DNA of 55,910 bases from VFMC01 sp044238435 (lineage in GTDB: Bacteria; Actinomycetota; Acidimicrobiia; Acidimicrobiales; Ilumatobacteraceae). The stretch is from positions 1-55,910 of the forward strand of contig JBIIDH010000008.1 in assembly GCA_044238435.1 (NCBI GenBank), in the 5' to 3' direction. Below are positions 30,479-38,981 of the stretch, piece by piece; within the stretch, counting starts at the first letter, position 1, and each line of letters opens with the position of its first letter. The notes beneath the pieces were generated by a model. It did not search any database, was not told the origin of the DNA, and saw only the letters and a list, made by a program, of their open reading frames with translations. The position numbers and the translations under genes are program-made.

Positions 30479-31644
30479 CGCGCGCGCGTGAACTCCTGCT
30501 CGTCGTCGCCACGGCGGCGGTGGCAGCGTTGCTGTTCGGGTGGCTCGAGCCGGTGTTCCAGGACCTGCTCGACTGGGTCCGCCTCCAGGCGAAGTGGGTC
30601 ACCGCCTTCGCCCCGGCAGCAGGTGCGGCGGTGGCGGTCGGCATCGTCGTGCTGGCCAGGGTGACGCCGGCGACGGCCGACGACTATGCGCGCGGGCTGA
30701 ACGAGGGACGTGTCGACGTGCGTTCGGCGCCGGCGCGGCTGGCGGCGTTGGTGGCAGGGGTCGGTTTCGGAGTGCCTCTCGGGTACGAGGGCCCGGCCGT
30801 GTACTTCGGTGGCGCGGCCGGGGCCGTCGTGCCGCAGCGGCGCGGCTGGCGCGAGCGTCCGGCTGTGCTCGCAGCGGCGACCGCGGCCGTGACGATGGTG
30901 ATCAACGCGCCACTCGCGTCGGCGCTGTTCGCCGTGGAGGTCGCCCGCCGCGGGCGACCGCGCCGTGCCGACGTCGTCGCGCTCGCCGCCGGTGGCGCCG
31001 CTGGTTGGGCAGTCCTGCGGCACCGGCATGGTTCGGGCGGGATCGTCGGCGCCGACCCCGGGGGCTCGTTGCTCACGCTCGTCGCCACGGCAGCCGTCGT
31101 GGTCGTGGTGGTGGGGATCGTCGCCCGTGTGTTCGTGACGGTCGTTCGACGCGCCAAGGAGGCACCGGCGCTGTCGCCTTCGCGGCGGATCGCGTGGGCG
31201 GTGATCCCGTTGCTGATCGCTGTGCCGCTGGCCCAGTTCGAGACCGGCTACGCAGTGCTGTTCGGTTCGGGCTACCAGTTGATGTCGTGGGCCGGACACG
31301 GCGACACCATCGGCGTGGTCGTGCTGCTGGCGATCTTCATCGGCCTGGTGGGGGCGATGGTGCGCGCCGGTGTGGTGGGCGGCCTGTTCCTGCCGATGCT
31401 GGCCATCGGGGCGACGGTAGGCGTCGTGCTCGATCGATGGGGCATGGTCGGCGCGCCTCCTGCGGCGACGACGCTGATCGGCGCTGCCGTCATGCTCGCC
31501 GGCGCCTACGGTTGCCCGCTGGCAGCGGCCGCGCTGGTACTGAGCGGGTTGGGCTGGTCGACCGCCACCGTGGTCGGGCTGGCGGCGGTGGCCGCGGCCC
31601 GACTGTTCGCCGGGTCGAGATCGGTGAGCATCTACCAGACCTGA
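30475..31644 (+). CDS. ClC family chloride channel/antiporter
   Basis: A 389-residue polytopic membrane protein of the voltage-gated chloride channel family. The gating-glutamate motif appears as GVPLGYEGPAVYFGGAAGA (the GxEGP signature), and the later GGLFLPMLAIGATVG matches the GxFxP region. About ten hydrophobic helices are visible. The usual first motif GSGIP is not evident; GLNEG stands at that place, and the protein is shorter than E. coli ClcA, so it is a divergent or compact member. ATG at 30475 overlaps the decarboxylase stop, so the two are translationally coupled. It may exchange chloride for protons. Confidence 0.86.
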   Translation: MTRARELLLVVATAAVAALLFGWLEPVFQDLLDWVRLQAKWVTAFAPAAGAAVAVGIVVLARVTPATADDYARGLNEGRVDVRSAPARLAALVAGVGFGVPLGYEGPAVYFGGAAGAVVPQRRGWRERPAVLAAATAAVTMVINAPLASALFAVEVARRGRPRRADVVALAAGGAAGWAVLRHRHGSGGIVGADPGGSLLTLVATAAVVVVVVGIVARVFVTVVRRAKEAPALSPSRRIAWAVIPLLIAVPLAQFETGYAVLFGSGYQLMSWAGHGDTIGVVVLLAIFIGLVGAMVRAGVVGGLFLPMLAIGATVGVVLDRWGMVGAPPAATTLIGAAVMLAGAYGCPLAAAALVLSGLGWSTATVVGLAAVAAARLFAGSRSVSIYQT

Positions 31645-31679
31645 CACTCCGTGCCCTTGTGACCGGCAAGACTAGGGAC

Positions 31680-32552
31680 ATGAGTTCCGTCGCCTTCATC
31701 GGTCTCGGTGTGATGGGTGCCCCGATGGCACGCCACCTCGCCGCCGCCGGCCATTCCGTCACCGTCTACAACCGCAACCCCGACAAGGCGCTCGCCTGGG
31801 TCGCGCTCTACGGCAACCGCGCCGCCCCCACACCGCGCGAAGCGGCCGAGGGCGCCGAGTTCGTGATGATGTGCGTCGGCAACGACAACGACGTGCGCGA
31901 GGTGGTGTACGGCCCGAACGGCGTGCTGGCCGGGGTGGAGGCCGGTGCAGTGCTGGTCGACCACACCACGGCCTCGGCCGAGGTGGCGCGCGAACTGGCC
32001 GAGGCGTGCGCCGAGACCGGCGTCGGTTTCGTCGACGCCCCGGTCTCGGGGGGGCAGGCGGGCGCCGAGAACGGGCAGCTCACCATCATGTGCGGCAGCG
32101 ACGATGCGGCCTTCTACGGCCTCGCCGAGCCGGTGATGGCGGCCTATGCCAAGGCCATCTCGCTGATGGGTACGGCCGGTTCGGGCCAACTCACCAAGAT
32201 GGTGAACCAGATCTGCATCGCCGGCATCGTGCAGGGTCTGTCGGAGGGCATCAACTTCGCGATGAAGGCCGGCCTCGACCCCGATGCCGTCATCGATGTC
32301 ATCCGCTACGGCGCGGCGCAGAGTTGGCAGATGGAGAACCGCGGCCGCACCATGGCCCGCGGCGAGTTCGAGTTCGGGTTCGCCGTCGAGTGGATGCGCA
32401 AAGACCTCGACATCGTGCTGCGTGAAGCCGACAACAACGGCGCCCGTCTGCCGATGACGGCACTGGTCGACCAGTTCTACGCGCAGGTCGTCGAGCGCGG
32501 CGGCCGCCGTTGGGACACGAGTAGTCTCATCCACCTGCTCGCCAACCCGTAG
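31680..32552 (+). CDS. 3-hydroxyisobutyrate dehydrogenase-like beta-hydroxyacid dehydrogenase
   Basis: A 290-residue NAD(P)-dependent beta-hydroxyacid dehydrogenase. The N-terminal Rossmann motif FIGLGVMGAPMARHLAAAGH is followed by NRNPDK (an Arg after strand 2 suggests NADP). The signature FVDAPVSGGQAGAENGQLTI and the catalytic Lys in GSGQLTKMVNQICIAG are present, and the C-terminal helical domain has the KDLDIVLREA segment. Candidates are 3-hydroxyisobutyrate, tartronate semialdehyde or glyoxylate/succinic semialdehyde reductases. The ATG at 31680 lies 6 bases after AAGACT. A 12-base sequence upstream (31662-31673) recurs before the EEP gene. Confidence 0.92.
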   Translation: MSSVAFIGLGVMGAPMARHLAAAGHSVTVYNRNPDKALAWVALYGNRAAPTPREAAEGAEFVMMCVGNDNDVREVVYGPNGVLAGVEAGAVLVDHTTASAEVARELAEACAETGVGFVDAPVSGGQAGAENGQLTIMCGSDDAAFYGLAEPVMAAYAKAISLMGTAGSGQLTKMVNQICIAGIVQGLSEGINFAMKAGLDPDAVIDVIRYGAAQSWQMENRGRTMARGEFEFGFAVEWMRKDLDIVLREADNNGARLPMTALVDQFYAQVVERGGRRWDTSSLIHLLANP

Positions 32553-32577
32553 GCGAGTCGACCACAGGGGATGTGTC

Positions 32578-33609
32578 GTGACCGTCGATCCGGCGTCAGA
32601 TCCGCGTATCGATCCGCGCATCAAGGTGTTGCTCGCGGCGATGCCCAGTTTCGCGGCGCCCGACGTGGCGAACCGTGACCAGTTGCTCGTCGAGTCGAAC
32701 TCACCCGAGGCGCTCGCCGGGGTGAACGCGTATCGGGCGATGATGTCGGTGTGCGACACCGAGGAGGCGGCGCCCACCGCCTGCCTTCGCATCCATGTCG
32801 AGCGGGTCGTGTCGCAGCCCGACGGCAACACCATCAACCTCCGTGTGATGCGCCCCGACAGCGACGCCGTGCTGCCGTGCGTCTACTACATCCACGGCGG
32901 AGGGATGGCGTCGCTGAGTTGTTTCGACGGCAACTACAGCGGCTGGGGGAAGAACATCGCCAACCGTAACGTCGTGGTGGTGATGGTCGACTTCCGCAAC
33001 GCGGTGTCGCCGTCGTCGGTGCCCGAGGTCGCCCCGTATCCGGCAGGTCTGAACGACTGCGTGTCGGGCCTGAAGTGGGTGCACGCCAAGGCTGCTGCAC
33101 TCGGTGTCGACACCAGCCGCATCGTGGTGGCCGGCGAGAGCGGTGGCGGCAACCTCACCCTTGCCACGGGCATGAAACTGCTCCGCGACGGCGACATCGG
33201 ATTGGTGTCGGGTCTCTATGCGCTGTGTCCCTACATCGCGGGCGCCTGGCCGCTGGCCGAGAACCCGTCGTCGACGGAGAACAACGGCATCTTCCTCGAC
33301 CTGCACAACAACCGGGGTGCGATGGGCTACGGCATCGAGGCGTTCGAGGCCCGCGACCCGCTCGCCTGGCCGGGATTCGCCACCGAGGACGATGTGCGTG
33401 GCCTGCCCCGCACGGTGATCAGCGTGAACGAGTGCGACCCGCTGCGCGACGAGGGCATCAACTACTACCGGTTGCTGCTGCGCGCAGGTGTGCCCGCTCG
33501 GGCACGCACGGTGCTCGGTACCACCCATGGCATCGAGGTGATGCCGATCGCCTGCCCCGACATCACCGCGGCAGCCATCAGCGATCTGGTCGACTTCGTC
33601 AGTCGCTGA
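32578..33609 (+). CDS. Alpha/beta hydrolase of the hormone-sensitive lipase group
   Basis: A 343-residue esterase. The oxyanion motif YYIHGGGMAS, the nucleophile elbow VVAGESGGGNLTLA, the Asp in ISVNECDPLRDEG and the His in LGTTHGIEVM give a complete HSL-type (GDSAG family) triad. There is no signal peptide. The GTG start at 32578 has AGGGGATG upstream (32566-32573). It follows the beta-hydroxyacid dehydrogenase by 25 bases and faces the P450 operon across a convergent junction. Substrates are likely short acyl or carboxylate esters (family knowledge). Confidence 0.9.
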   Translation: MTVDPASDPRIDPRIKVLLAAMPSFAAPDVANRDQLLVESNSPEALAGVNAYRAMMSVCDTEEAAPTACLRIHVERVVSQPDGNTINLRVMRPDSDAVLPCVYYIHGGGMASLSCFDGNYSGWGKNIANRNVVVVMVDFRNAVSPSSVPEVAPYPAGLNDCVSGLKWVHAKAAALGVDTSRIVVAGESGGGNLTLATGMKLLRDGDIGLVSGLYALCPYIAGAWPLAENPSSTENNGIFLDLHNNRGAMGYGIEAFEARDPLAWPGFATEDDVRGLPRTVISVNECDPLRDEGINYYRLLLRAGVPARARTVLGTTHGIEVMPIACPDITAAAISDLVDFVSR

Positions 33610-33630
33610 CCGACGCCTCAGCGCAGCGAC
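33602..33630. terminator. Inverted repeat between convergent hydrolase and P450 genes
   Basis: GTCGCTG (33602-33608) and CAGCGAC (33624-33630) form a 7-bp stem over a 15-base loop spanning both stop codons; an alternative inner pairing GCTGA/TCAGC also exists. No T-run follows. A weak bidirectional terminator candidate. Confidence 0.3.
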
Positions 33631-34838
33631 AGGGGCAGGTGTTCGACGCCGCGGATGGTGAGGCGGTCGCGCCAACGCGGTTCGCCCGCCAACTGCACGT
33701 CGGGGAAACGGCGGATGAGCGAGGTGAGGGCCACCTGGGCCTCGAGCTTCGCCAGCGACGCACCCAGGCAGTAGTGCACCCCGGCGGCGAAGCCGAGGTG
33801 GCGGTTGGCGTTGGGCCGGTCGAGGCGCAGCACGTCGGGTTCGTCGAACACGGCGGGGTCGTGGCTGGCCGAGCCGAGCACGGTCATCACCATCGAACCG
33901 GCGGGCACGGCCACGTCGCCGTAACGCACCTCGTCGAGCGGTACCCGCACGGTCTGCTGCACCGGGCCGTCGTAGCGCAGCAGTTCGTCGACCGCGGTGG
34001 TGTCGAGGCCGGGGTCGGCCGCCCAGCGGCGCAGTTCGTCGGGGTGGCGCAGCAGCGCCAGCATGCCGTTGCCGATGAGGTTCACGGTGGTCTCGTGGCC
34101 GGCCACGTACAGCAGCACGACGAACGAACGCAGTTCGACGGGGGAGAGGCGGTCGCCCTCCTCCTCGGCCACGATGAGGGTCGACAGCAGGTCGTCGCCG
34201 AGGTGCTGCCGGCGGTGCTCGATCACGTCGGCGAGGTACTCGCCCAACGAGCGGCCTGCCGATTCGGCGGCGTCGAGGGTGGCCTCGGTGGCCGTGGGTT
34301 CGAGCGACGCGGTGAGGGCCTGCGACCAGTCGCGGATCTCGTCGGAGTGGTCGGTGGGCAGGTCGAGCAGATCGCTGATCACCTGGAACGGCACGGTGAA
34401 GGCGAGTTCGTCGACCAACTCCATCTCGCCGCGTTCGGCGGCGCGGTCGAGTACGTCGTCGACGAGTTGCTGCACCCGCGGGCGCAGTCGTTCGATGGCG
34501 CTGGGGGTGAAGCCGAGGTTCACCAGACGGCGCAGCCGGGTGTGGTCGGGCGGGTCGAGGTTGAGGATGGTCTTGGCCGCATCGCCGCGTTCGAGGCGCT
34601 CCTGGAACCGCTGGCGTCGGGCCAGGCGCACCGGGTCGGCCGGCGGTGGCGTATGGGCCTCGATGTCGCGGGCGAACTCGGCGCCGCGCAGGGTGCGGGC
34701 CACGTCGTCGTAGCGGGTGAGCACGGTGAAGCCGAACGGCGATACGTGCACCGGGTCGTGCTCGCGCAGCGCCGCGTAGAACGGGTAGGGATTGGCCCGG
34801 AACGCCGGGTCGAAGGGGTTGAAGATGGCTTGGGTCAT
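33618..34838 (-). CDS. Cytochrome P450
   Basis: A 406-residue soluble bacterial P450. It has the I-helix AGHETTVNLIG, the ExxR Glu/Arg in AVDELLRYDGPV, and the heme-thiolate Cys in FAAGVHYCLGASLAKLE. HTRLRRLVNLGFTPSAI is the C-helix heme contact. The class receives electrons from a ferredoxin; none is encoded nearby. It is the last gene of an operon with a class III aminotransferase and a nitroreductase, 15 bases after the latter's stop. The substrate is unknown; the partners suggest an amine- or nitro-containing small molecule (inference). Confidence 0.95.
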   Translation of the reverse strand: MTQAIFNPFDPAFRANPYPFYAALREHDPVHVSPFGFTVLTRYDDVARTLRGAEFARDIEAHTPPPADPVRLARRQRFQERLERGDAAKTILNLDPPDHTRLRRLVNLGFTPSAIERLRPRVQQLVDDVLDRAAERGEMELVDELAFTVPFQVISDLLDLPTDHSDEIRDWSQALTASLEPTATEATLDAAESAGRSLGEYLADVIEHRRQHLGDDLLSTLIVAEEEGDRLSPVELRSFVVLLYVAGHETTVNLIGNGMLALLRHPDELRRWAADPGLDTTAVDELLRYDGPVQQTVRVPLDEVRYGDVAVPAGSMVMTVLGSASHDPAVFDEPDVLRLDRPNANRHLGFAAGVHYCLGASLAKLEAQVALTSLIRRFPDVQLAGEPRWRDRLTIRGVEHLPLSLR

Positions 34839-34853
34839 GGCTCTCTCAGGTGG

Positions 34854-35507
34854 TCAGACGAAGCGGGCCCACTGGTCGAGCGGCATCCGCTCGCTGCGCA
34901 GCGCATTCACGGGTGCGGCCGGATCGGCGTAGCCGATCGACATGCCGCAGAACAGCATCTCGTTGTCGGGTGCCCCGACGAACGAGCCGATTGCGCCGTG
35001 GCGCACCGACCAGTACTCCTGGGCGCAGGTGGCGAGGCCCCGCTCGACCGCGAGCAGCATGAAGGTCTGCAGGAACATGCCGAGGTCGCTCCACTGGGGC
35101 AGGCCCATCTGCCGATCGACGAAACAGAACAGTGCGGCCGGGGCACCGAAGAAGTCGCCGTTGCGGGCGAACTGCTGGAAGCGGCCCTGCTTGTCGTCGC
35201 GGGCGATGCCCAGCGTGGCGTACATCTGCTCGCCGATGGTGAACCGGTTGGTGCGGTACGGCTCGGTGAGCGCCTTCGGGTAGATGTCGTACTCGCCGGC
35301 TTCGAGCGGCGGCTGCGTGGGCAGGTACTCGCGCAGTCGGGTCATCGACTCGCCGTTCACGACGTAGATGCGCCACGGCTGGAGGTTGCCGCCGCTGGGG
35401 GCGTACGAGGCATCGACCAGCAACTGGCGCAGCACGGCGTCGTCGACCGGGTCGGACAGGAATTCGCGCACCGAGCTGCGGGCGTGGACGGCGGCGGTGA
35501 CATCCAT
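34854..35507 (-). CDS. Nitroreductase family FMN oxidoreductase
   Basis: A 217-residue flavoprotein of the nitroreductase superfamily. The FMN-binding N-terminus AVHARSSVREFLSDPVDD, the YAPSGGNLQPWRIYVV loop, QWSDLGMFLQTFMLLAVERG and the closing GMSIGYADPAAPVNALRSER are all typical. Homologues reduce nitro groups, quinones or enoates with NAD(P)H. The ATG at 35507 overlaps the aminotransferase stop (TGATG), so the two are coupled. The frame is open further upstream but that part is the aminotransferase shadow. Confidence 0.92.
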   Translation of the reverse strand: MDVTAAVHARSSVREFLSDPVDDAVLRQLLVDASYAPSGGNLQPWRIYVVNGESMTRLREYLPTQPPLEAGEYDIYPKALTEPYRTNRFTIGEQMYATLGIARDDKQGRFQQFARNGDFFGAPAALFCFVDRQMGLPQWSDLGMFLQTFMLLAVERGLATCAQEYWSVRHGAIGSFVGAPDNEMLFCGMSIGYADPAAPVNALRSERMPLDQWARFV

Positions 35508-36718
35508 CAGCGGGCCGCCGTGGCGAGTGCGTCGACGATGCGGTCGATCTGTTCGTCGGTGATGACGAGCGGCGGGCAGAACGTGAGCGTGTCGGCGTTG
35601 ATGGCCCGCGTGATCACCCCGCTGCGCAGCATCGCGTCGCGCAGCGCCGTCGAGTTCTGGTGCGGGTGCAGACCGGCGGCCCACATCGCCCCGTCGCCGC
35701 GGGTGTGGTCGATCACCCCATCGGACGCCAACGCCTGCAGGCCGTCGCGCAGGCGGGCACCCACGTGGTGCGCCCGCTCGACCAGGCCCTCGCGGCGGAT
35801 GATGGCCAGATTGGCGAGCGCTGCGGCGCAGGCCGAGGCATGGCCCGAGTAGGTGAAGCCGTGGCGCAGGAAGAAGTCGGGGTCGGACTCGAGCGCCGCC
35901 CGCGGGGCCGGCCCGACGAACACACCACCCAGGGGCTGATAGCCGGAGGTGACCGCCTTGGCGAAGGTGACCAGGTCGGGGCGCACCCCGAAGCGATGGG
36001 CGGCGAACCAGTGGCCGAGGCGGCCGTAGCCGCTGATGACCTCGTCGAAGATGAGGTAGGCGCCGTGCTGATCGCACAGGCGGCGCACCGACTCGAGGTA
36101 GCCCTCGGCAGGCGGGTAGATGCCGCCTGCGCCCTGCACCGGTTCGAGCAGCACGGCAGCCAGGGTGTCGCTGTGCTGGGCCATCAGCGAGGCCAACGAC
36201 TCGACGTCGTCGGCCGGCACCTGCACGACATCACCCACGTAGGGCTCGAAGTTCTCGCGGTTCGGGGCGATGCCCTGGGCGCTGGTGCCGCCGTAGGCGG
36301 TGCCGTGGTACCCGCGCACCCTGCTGATGATGAGCTTGCGCTGCGGTTGGCCCGCCTGCACGTGGGCCATGCGGGCCAGCTTCATCGCGCTGTCGACGGC
36401 CTCGCTGCCCGAGCAGCACAGGAACACTCGGCTGTCGTCCATCGGGGCGATGCCGTGCAGTACCTCGGCCAACTCGTCGGCGGGGCCGTTGGTGAACGGA
36501 TCGAAGCAGCTGTAGGCCTCGAGCGTGCGCATCTGAGTGGCCACGGCGTCGGCGATCTCGCCCCGGCCGTGGCCCACGGCGCAGTACCAGAGGCTGGCCA
36601 TGCCGTCGACCAGCTCGTTGCCGTCGGCGTCCCAGAGGAGCGCTCCCTCACCCCGCACGATACGGATGAACGACTCGCGGGTGGGCTTGGCGAACGGGTG
36701 CAAGAAGGCCGACGGCAT
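35507..36718 (-). CDS. Class III PLP aminotransferase
   Basis: A 403-residue fold-type I class III (omega) aminotransferase. Visible are WYCAVGHGRGEIADAVA, the GSEAVDSAMKLAR phosphate region, YHGTAYGG, the Asp of LIFDEVISGYGRLG, the Schiff-base Lys in LVTFAKAVTSGYQPLGG, and FTYSGHASACAAALANL. The family includes beta-alanine/pyruvate, diamine and adenosylmethionine-8-amino-7-oxononanoate transaminases. It heads the aminotransferase / nitroreductase / P450 operon. The ATG at 36718 sits 6 bases after a minus-strand TACCGT with no ribosome-binding site and gives the expected N-terminus. Confidence 0.93.
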   Translation of the reverse strand: MPSAFLHPFAKPTRESFIRIVRGEGALLWDADGNELVDGMASLWYCAVGHGRGEIADAVATQMRTLEAYSCFDPFTNGPADELAEVLHGIAPMDDSRVFLCCSGSEAVDSAMKLARMAHVQAGQPQRKLIISRVRGYHGTAYGGTSAQGIAPNRENFEPYVGDVVQVPADDVESLASLMAQHSDTLAAVLLEPVQGAGGIYPPAEGYLESVRRLCDQHGAYLIFDEVISGYGRLGHWFAAHRFGVRPDLVTFAKAVTSGYQPLGGVFVGPAPRAALESDPDFFLRHGFTYSGHASACAAALANLAIIRREGLVERAHHVGARLRDGLQALASDGVIDHTRGDGAMWAAGLHPHQNSTALRDAMLRSGVITRAINADTLTFCPPLVITDEQIDRIVDALATAAR

Positions 36719-36724
36719 GCGCGG

Positions 36725-36734
36725 ACGGTACCAT
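36725..36734. promoter_or_regulatory. Overlapping divergent -10 elements
   Basis: On the plus strand TACCAT (36729-36734) ends 6 bases before the SDR ATG at 36741. On the minus strand TACCGT (36730 down to 36725) ends 6 bases before the aminotransferase ATG at 36718. The two hexamers share the TA at 36729-36730 inside a GGTACC palindrome. The whole divergent gap is 22 bases. Confidence 0.55.
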
Positions 36735-36740
36735 CCGACG

Positions 36741-37586
36741 ATGGACAGCGTGCAGGGCAAGACAGCAGTGGTCACCGGAGCAGGCTCGGGCATGGGCCGC
36801 GCGTTCGCCGAACGGTTCGCCCGGGCGGGCATGAACGTGGTGCTGGCCGATGTGGAGGTGCCCGCGCTCGACGCTGCGGTGGCAGCCATCACGGCCACCG
36901 GCGCGCAGGCCATCGGCGTGCCCACCGACGTCAGCGACGGAGATGCGGTCGACCGGTTGCGCGATGCCGCCATCGAGGCATTCGGCCGTGTGCACGTGCT
37001 GTGCAACAACGCCGGTGTGGGCGGCAGCATGGGCGGTGGCGAGTGGGTCAGTGAGGCCGAATGGCGGTGGGTGCTCGACGTGAACCTGTGGGGTGTGATC
37101 CATGGCCATCGGGCGTTCCTGCCGCACCTGGTCGAGCACGGCGACGGCCACATCGTGAACACGGCGTCGATGGCCGGTCACTTCCCCGGCCACTCGGCGT
37201 ACTCGGCCAGCAAGTGGGCCGTGGTCGGCATCACCGAGGGTCTGTACCACGACCAGCGACTGCGCGCAGCGAAGGTGGGTGTGTCGTGCCTGTGCCCCGG
37301 GTGGGTGAACACGGCCATCGTCGACTCCACTCGCAACCGGCCTGAATGGGCGGCCCCGCGTGGCACCGCCGAGCCGACACCGATGGAGGAGTTCGTGCGG
37401 GCCTACGTGACCGATCAGATCCGCTCGGGCATGGCGCCCGAGCAGGTGGCCGAGATGGTGCTCGACGCCATCCTCACCGACACGTTCTGGGTATTCACCG
37501 ACATGCAGATGGTGGCGGCGCTCGAGCCGCGCCACCGGTCGGTGCTCACTTCGACGAACCCGCCCGATCGCGACTTCGGCGCGTAG
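36741..37586 (+). CDS. Short-chain dehydrogenase/reductase
   Basis: A 281-residue classical SDR: TGAGSGMGRAFAERFARAG nucleotide site, Asp-containing VVLADVEVP, NNAGVGGSMGG, catalytic Ser in NTASMAGHF and YSASK. The C-terminal region is longer than usual (PEWAAPRGTAEPTPMEEF to PPDRDFGA) and could shape the substrate pocket. It is transcribed divergently from the aminotransferase operon through a shared compact promoter, which suggests coordinate control. It converges on the mycothione reductase gene. Confidence 0.92.
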   Translation: MDSVQGKTAVVTGAGSGMGRAFAERFARAGMNVVLADVEVPALDAAVAAITATGAQAIGVPTDVSDGDAVDRLRDAAIEAFGRVHVLCNNAGVGGSMGGGEWVSEAEWRWVLDVNLWGVIHGHRAFLPHLVEHGDGHIVNTASMAGHFPGHSAYSASKWAVVGITEGLYHDQRLRAAKVGVSCLCPGWVNTAIVDSTRNRPEWAAPRGTAEPTPMEEFVRAYVTDQIRSGMAPEQVAEMVLDAILTDTFWVFTDMQMVAALEPRHRSVLTSTNPPDRDFGA

Positions 37587-37597
37587 GGCCCGCCGCC

Positions 37598-38974
37598 TCA
37601 GGCAGGTGGGAACCCCAGCAGCGCGTTCTCGATCAGCTCGGGCAACGCCGGGTGGATGTAGTACTGCTCGGTGGCCATCTGGTCGACGGTCTGGTGGGCG
37701 TTCATGCCCTGGATGACCTGCTGGATGAGGCTCGACGCATGCGGTCCGATGATGTGCGCACCCACCAGGCGGCGGGTGGTGCGATCGGCGATGAGCTTGC
37801 AGAAGCTGGTGGTGTCCTCCAGCGCCCAGCCGTAGGCCACGTCGCCGTAGCGCTGGGTCTTCACCATCACGTCGATCCCTGCGGCCCGGGCTTCCATCTC
37901 GGTGAGCCCCACGGCGGCGATCTGGGGGTTGGTGAACACGGCGTGCGGCACGAAGTCGTGGTTGAACGTGCGCAACTGCTCGGGGTGGGCGAGGTTGTGG
38001 GCGACGACGCGCATCTCGTGGTTGGCGACGTGCTTCAGCATGTGCGGTGAGCTGATGTCGCCGAGCGCCCACACGCCGGGCACCGAGGTGGCGCCCGAAG
38101 CATCCACCACCACGCGGCCGTCGGGGTGCACGGCCAGGCCGCCCGCCGTGGCGTCGACCGTGTCGCTGTTGGGGGTGCGCCCGGTGGCAACGAGCAGGTG
38201 GCTGCCCACCACCACGGTGCCGTCGGCGAGGTGCACCTCGACGCCTGCAGTGGTGCGTTCGACGTGGTCGACCTGCTGGCCGAGGCGCAGGTCGAAGCGC
38301 TGCGCGAACGCAGCCGTGATGGCGGCCGACACGTCGTGGTCTTCGGCGCGCATCAACTGCAGGCTGCGCTGGATCATCGTCACCTTCGCCCCGAACGCAC
38401 CGAACACGTGCGCCAGTTCGCAGGCGATGAAGCCGCCGCCAAGCACGATGAGGTGCTCGGGTACTTCGTCGAGGCGCATGATGTCGTCGCTGGTGTGGTA
38501 GCCGACCTCGACCAGGCCGGGAATGTCGGGGATGGTGGGGCGGGCACCCGCGGCCAGCACCACATGGCGGCCCTCGATGCGCGTGACCGACCCGTCGTGG
38601 CCGGCCACCTCCACCTGGCGGGGGCCGACGAAGCGGCCACGGCCGGCGTGCACGGTGACGTTGGGGCAGTCGTGCCGGCGGTAGCGCTCGCCCCCGGCCG
38701 CGATGGGGTCGATGCGGCCGAACACGCGGTCGCGGATGTCGCGCCAGCGCACCTGCTGCACGCTGGCGTCGATGCCGAGGTGTGCTGCGTGGACGACGGA
38801 GTGCGCCACATCGGCGGCGTGCACGAACATCTTCGTGGGGATGCACCCACGATTCAGGCAGGTGCCACCGAACACGCCCTCTTCGACGATGGCGATCGAC
38901 CAGTCGTCGAACGCCGGCCCGATGATCGAGTTGCCGCTGCCGGTGCCGATGATGACGAGGTCGTACTGCTCCAT
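37598..38974 (-). CDS. mtr: Mycothione reductase
   Basis: A 458-residue FAD/NAD(P)H disulfide reductase. The FAD motif DLVIIGTGSGNSI is the form typical of mycothione reductases. The redox pair is in GGTCLNRGCIPTKM (Cys39, Cys44), the NAD(P)H site in LIVLGGGFIACELAHVFGAFG, the second FAD segment in VPGVWALGDI, and the C-terminal His-Glu base in YYIHPALPELIENAL. It reduces mycothiol disulfide, so the cell should make mycothiol, an actinobacterial trait. The ATG at 38974 was preferred over the GTG at 38983: TAACGT, which begins with the upstream stop codon TAA, lies 7 bases before it. Confidence 0.9.
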   Translation of the reverse strand: MEQYDLVIIGTGSGNSIIGPAFDDWSIAIVEEGVFGGTCLNRGCIPTKMFVHAADVAHSVVHAAHLGIDASVQQVRWRDIRDRVFGRIDPIAAGGERYRRHDCPNVTVHAGRGRFVGPRQVEVAGHDGSVTRIEGRHVVLAAGARPTIPDIPGLVEVGYHTSDDIMRLDEVPEHLIVLGGGFIACELAHVFGAFGAKVTMIQRSLQLMRAEDHDVSAAITAAFAQRFDLRLGQQVDHVERTTAGVEVHLADGTVVVGSHLLVATGRTPNSDTVDATAGGLAVHPDGRVVVDASGATSVPGVWALGDISSPHMLKHVANHEMRVVAHNLAHPEQLRTFNHDFVPHAVFTNPQIAAVGLTEMEARAAGIDVMVKTQRYGDVAYGWALEDTTSFCKLIADRTTRRLVGAHIIGPHASSLIQQVIQGMNAHQTVDQMATEQYYIHPALPELIENALLGFPPA

Positions 38975-38981
38975 GCCCGGC

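Noticed and set aside
33075..35852. A 925-codon open frame on the plus strand opposite the P450 and nitroreductase genes
   Set aside because: It has no recognisable domain, is very rich in Val/Gly/Ala/Arg as expected from a GC-rich antisense frame, and lies opposite two genes with complete catalytic motifs.
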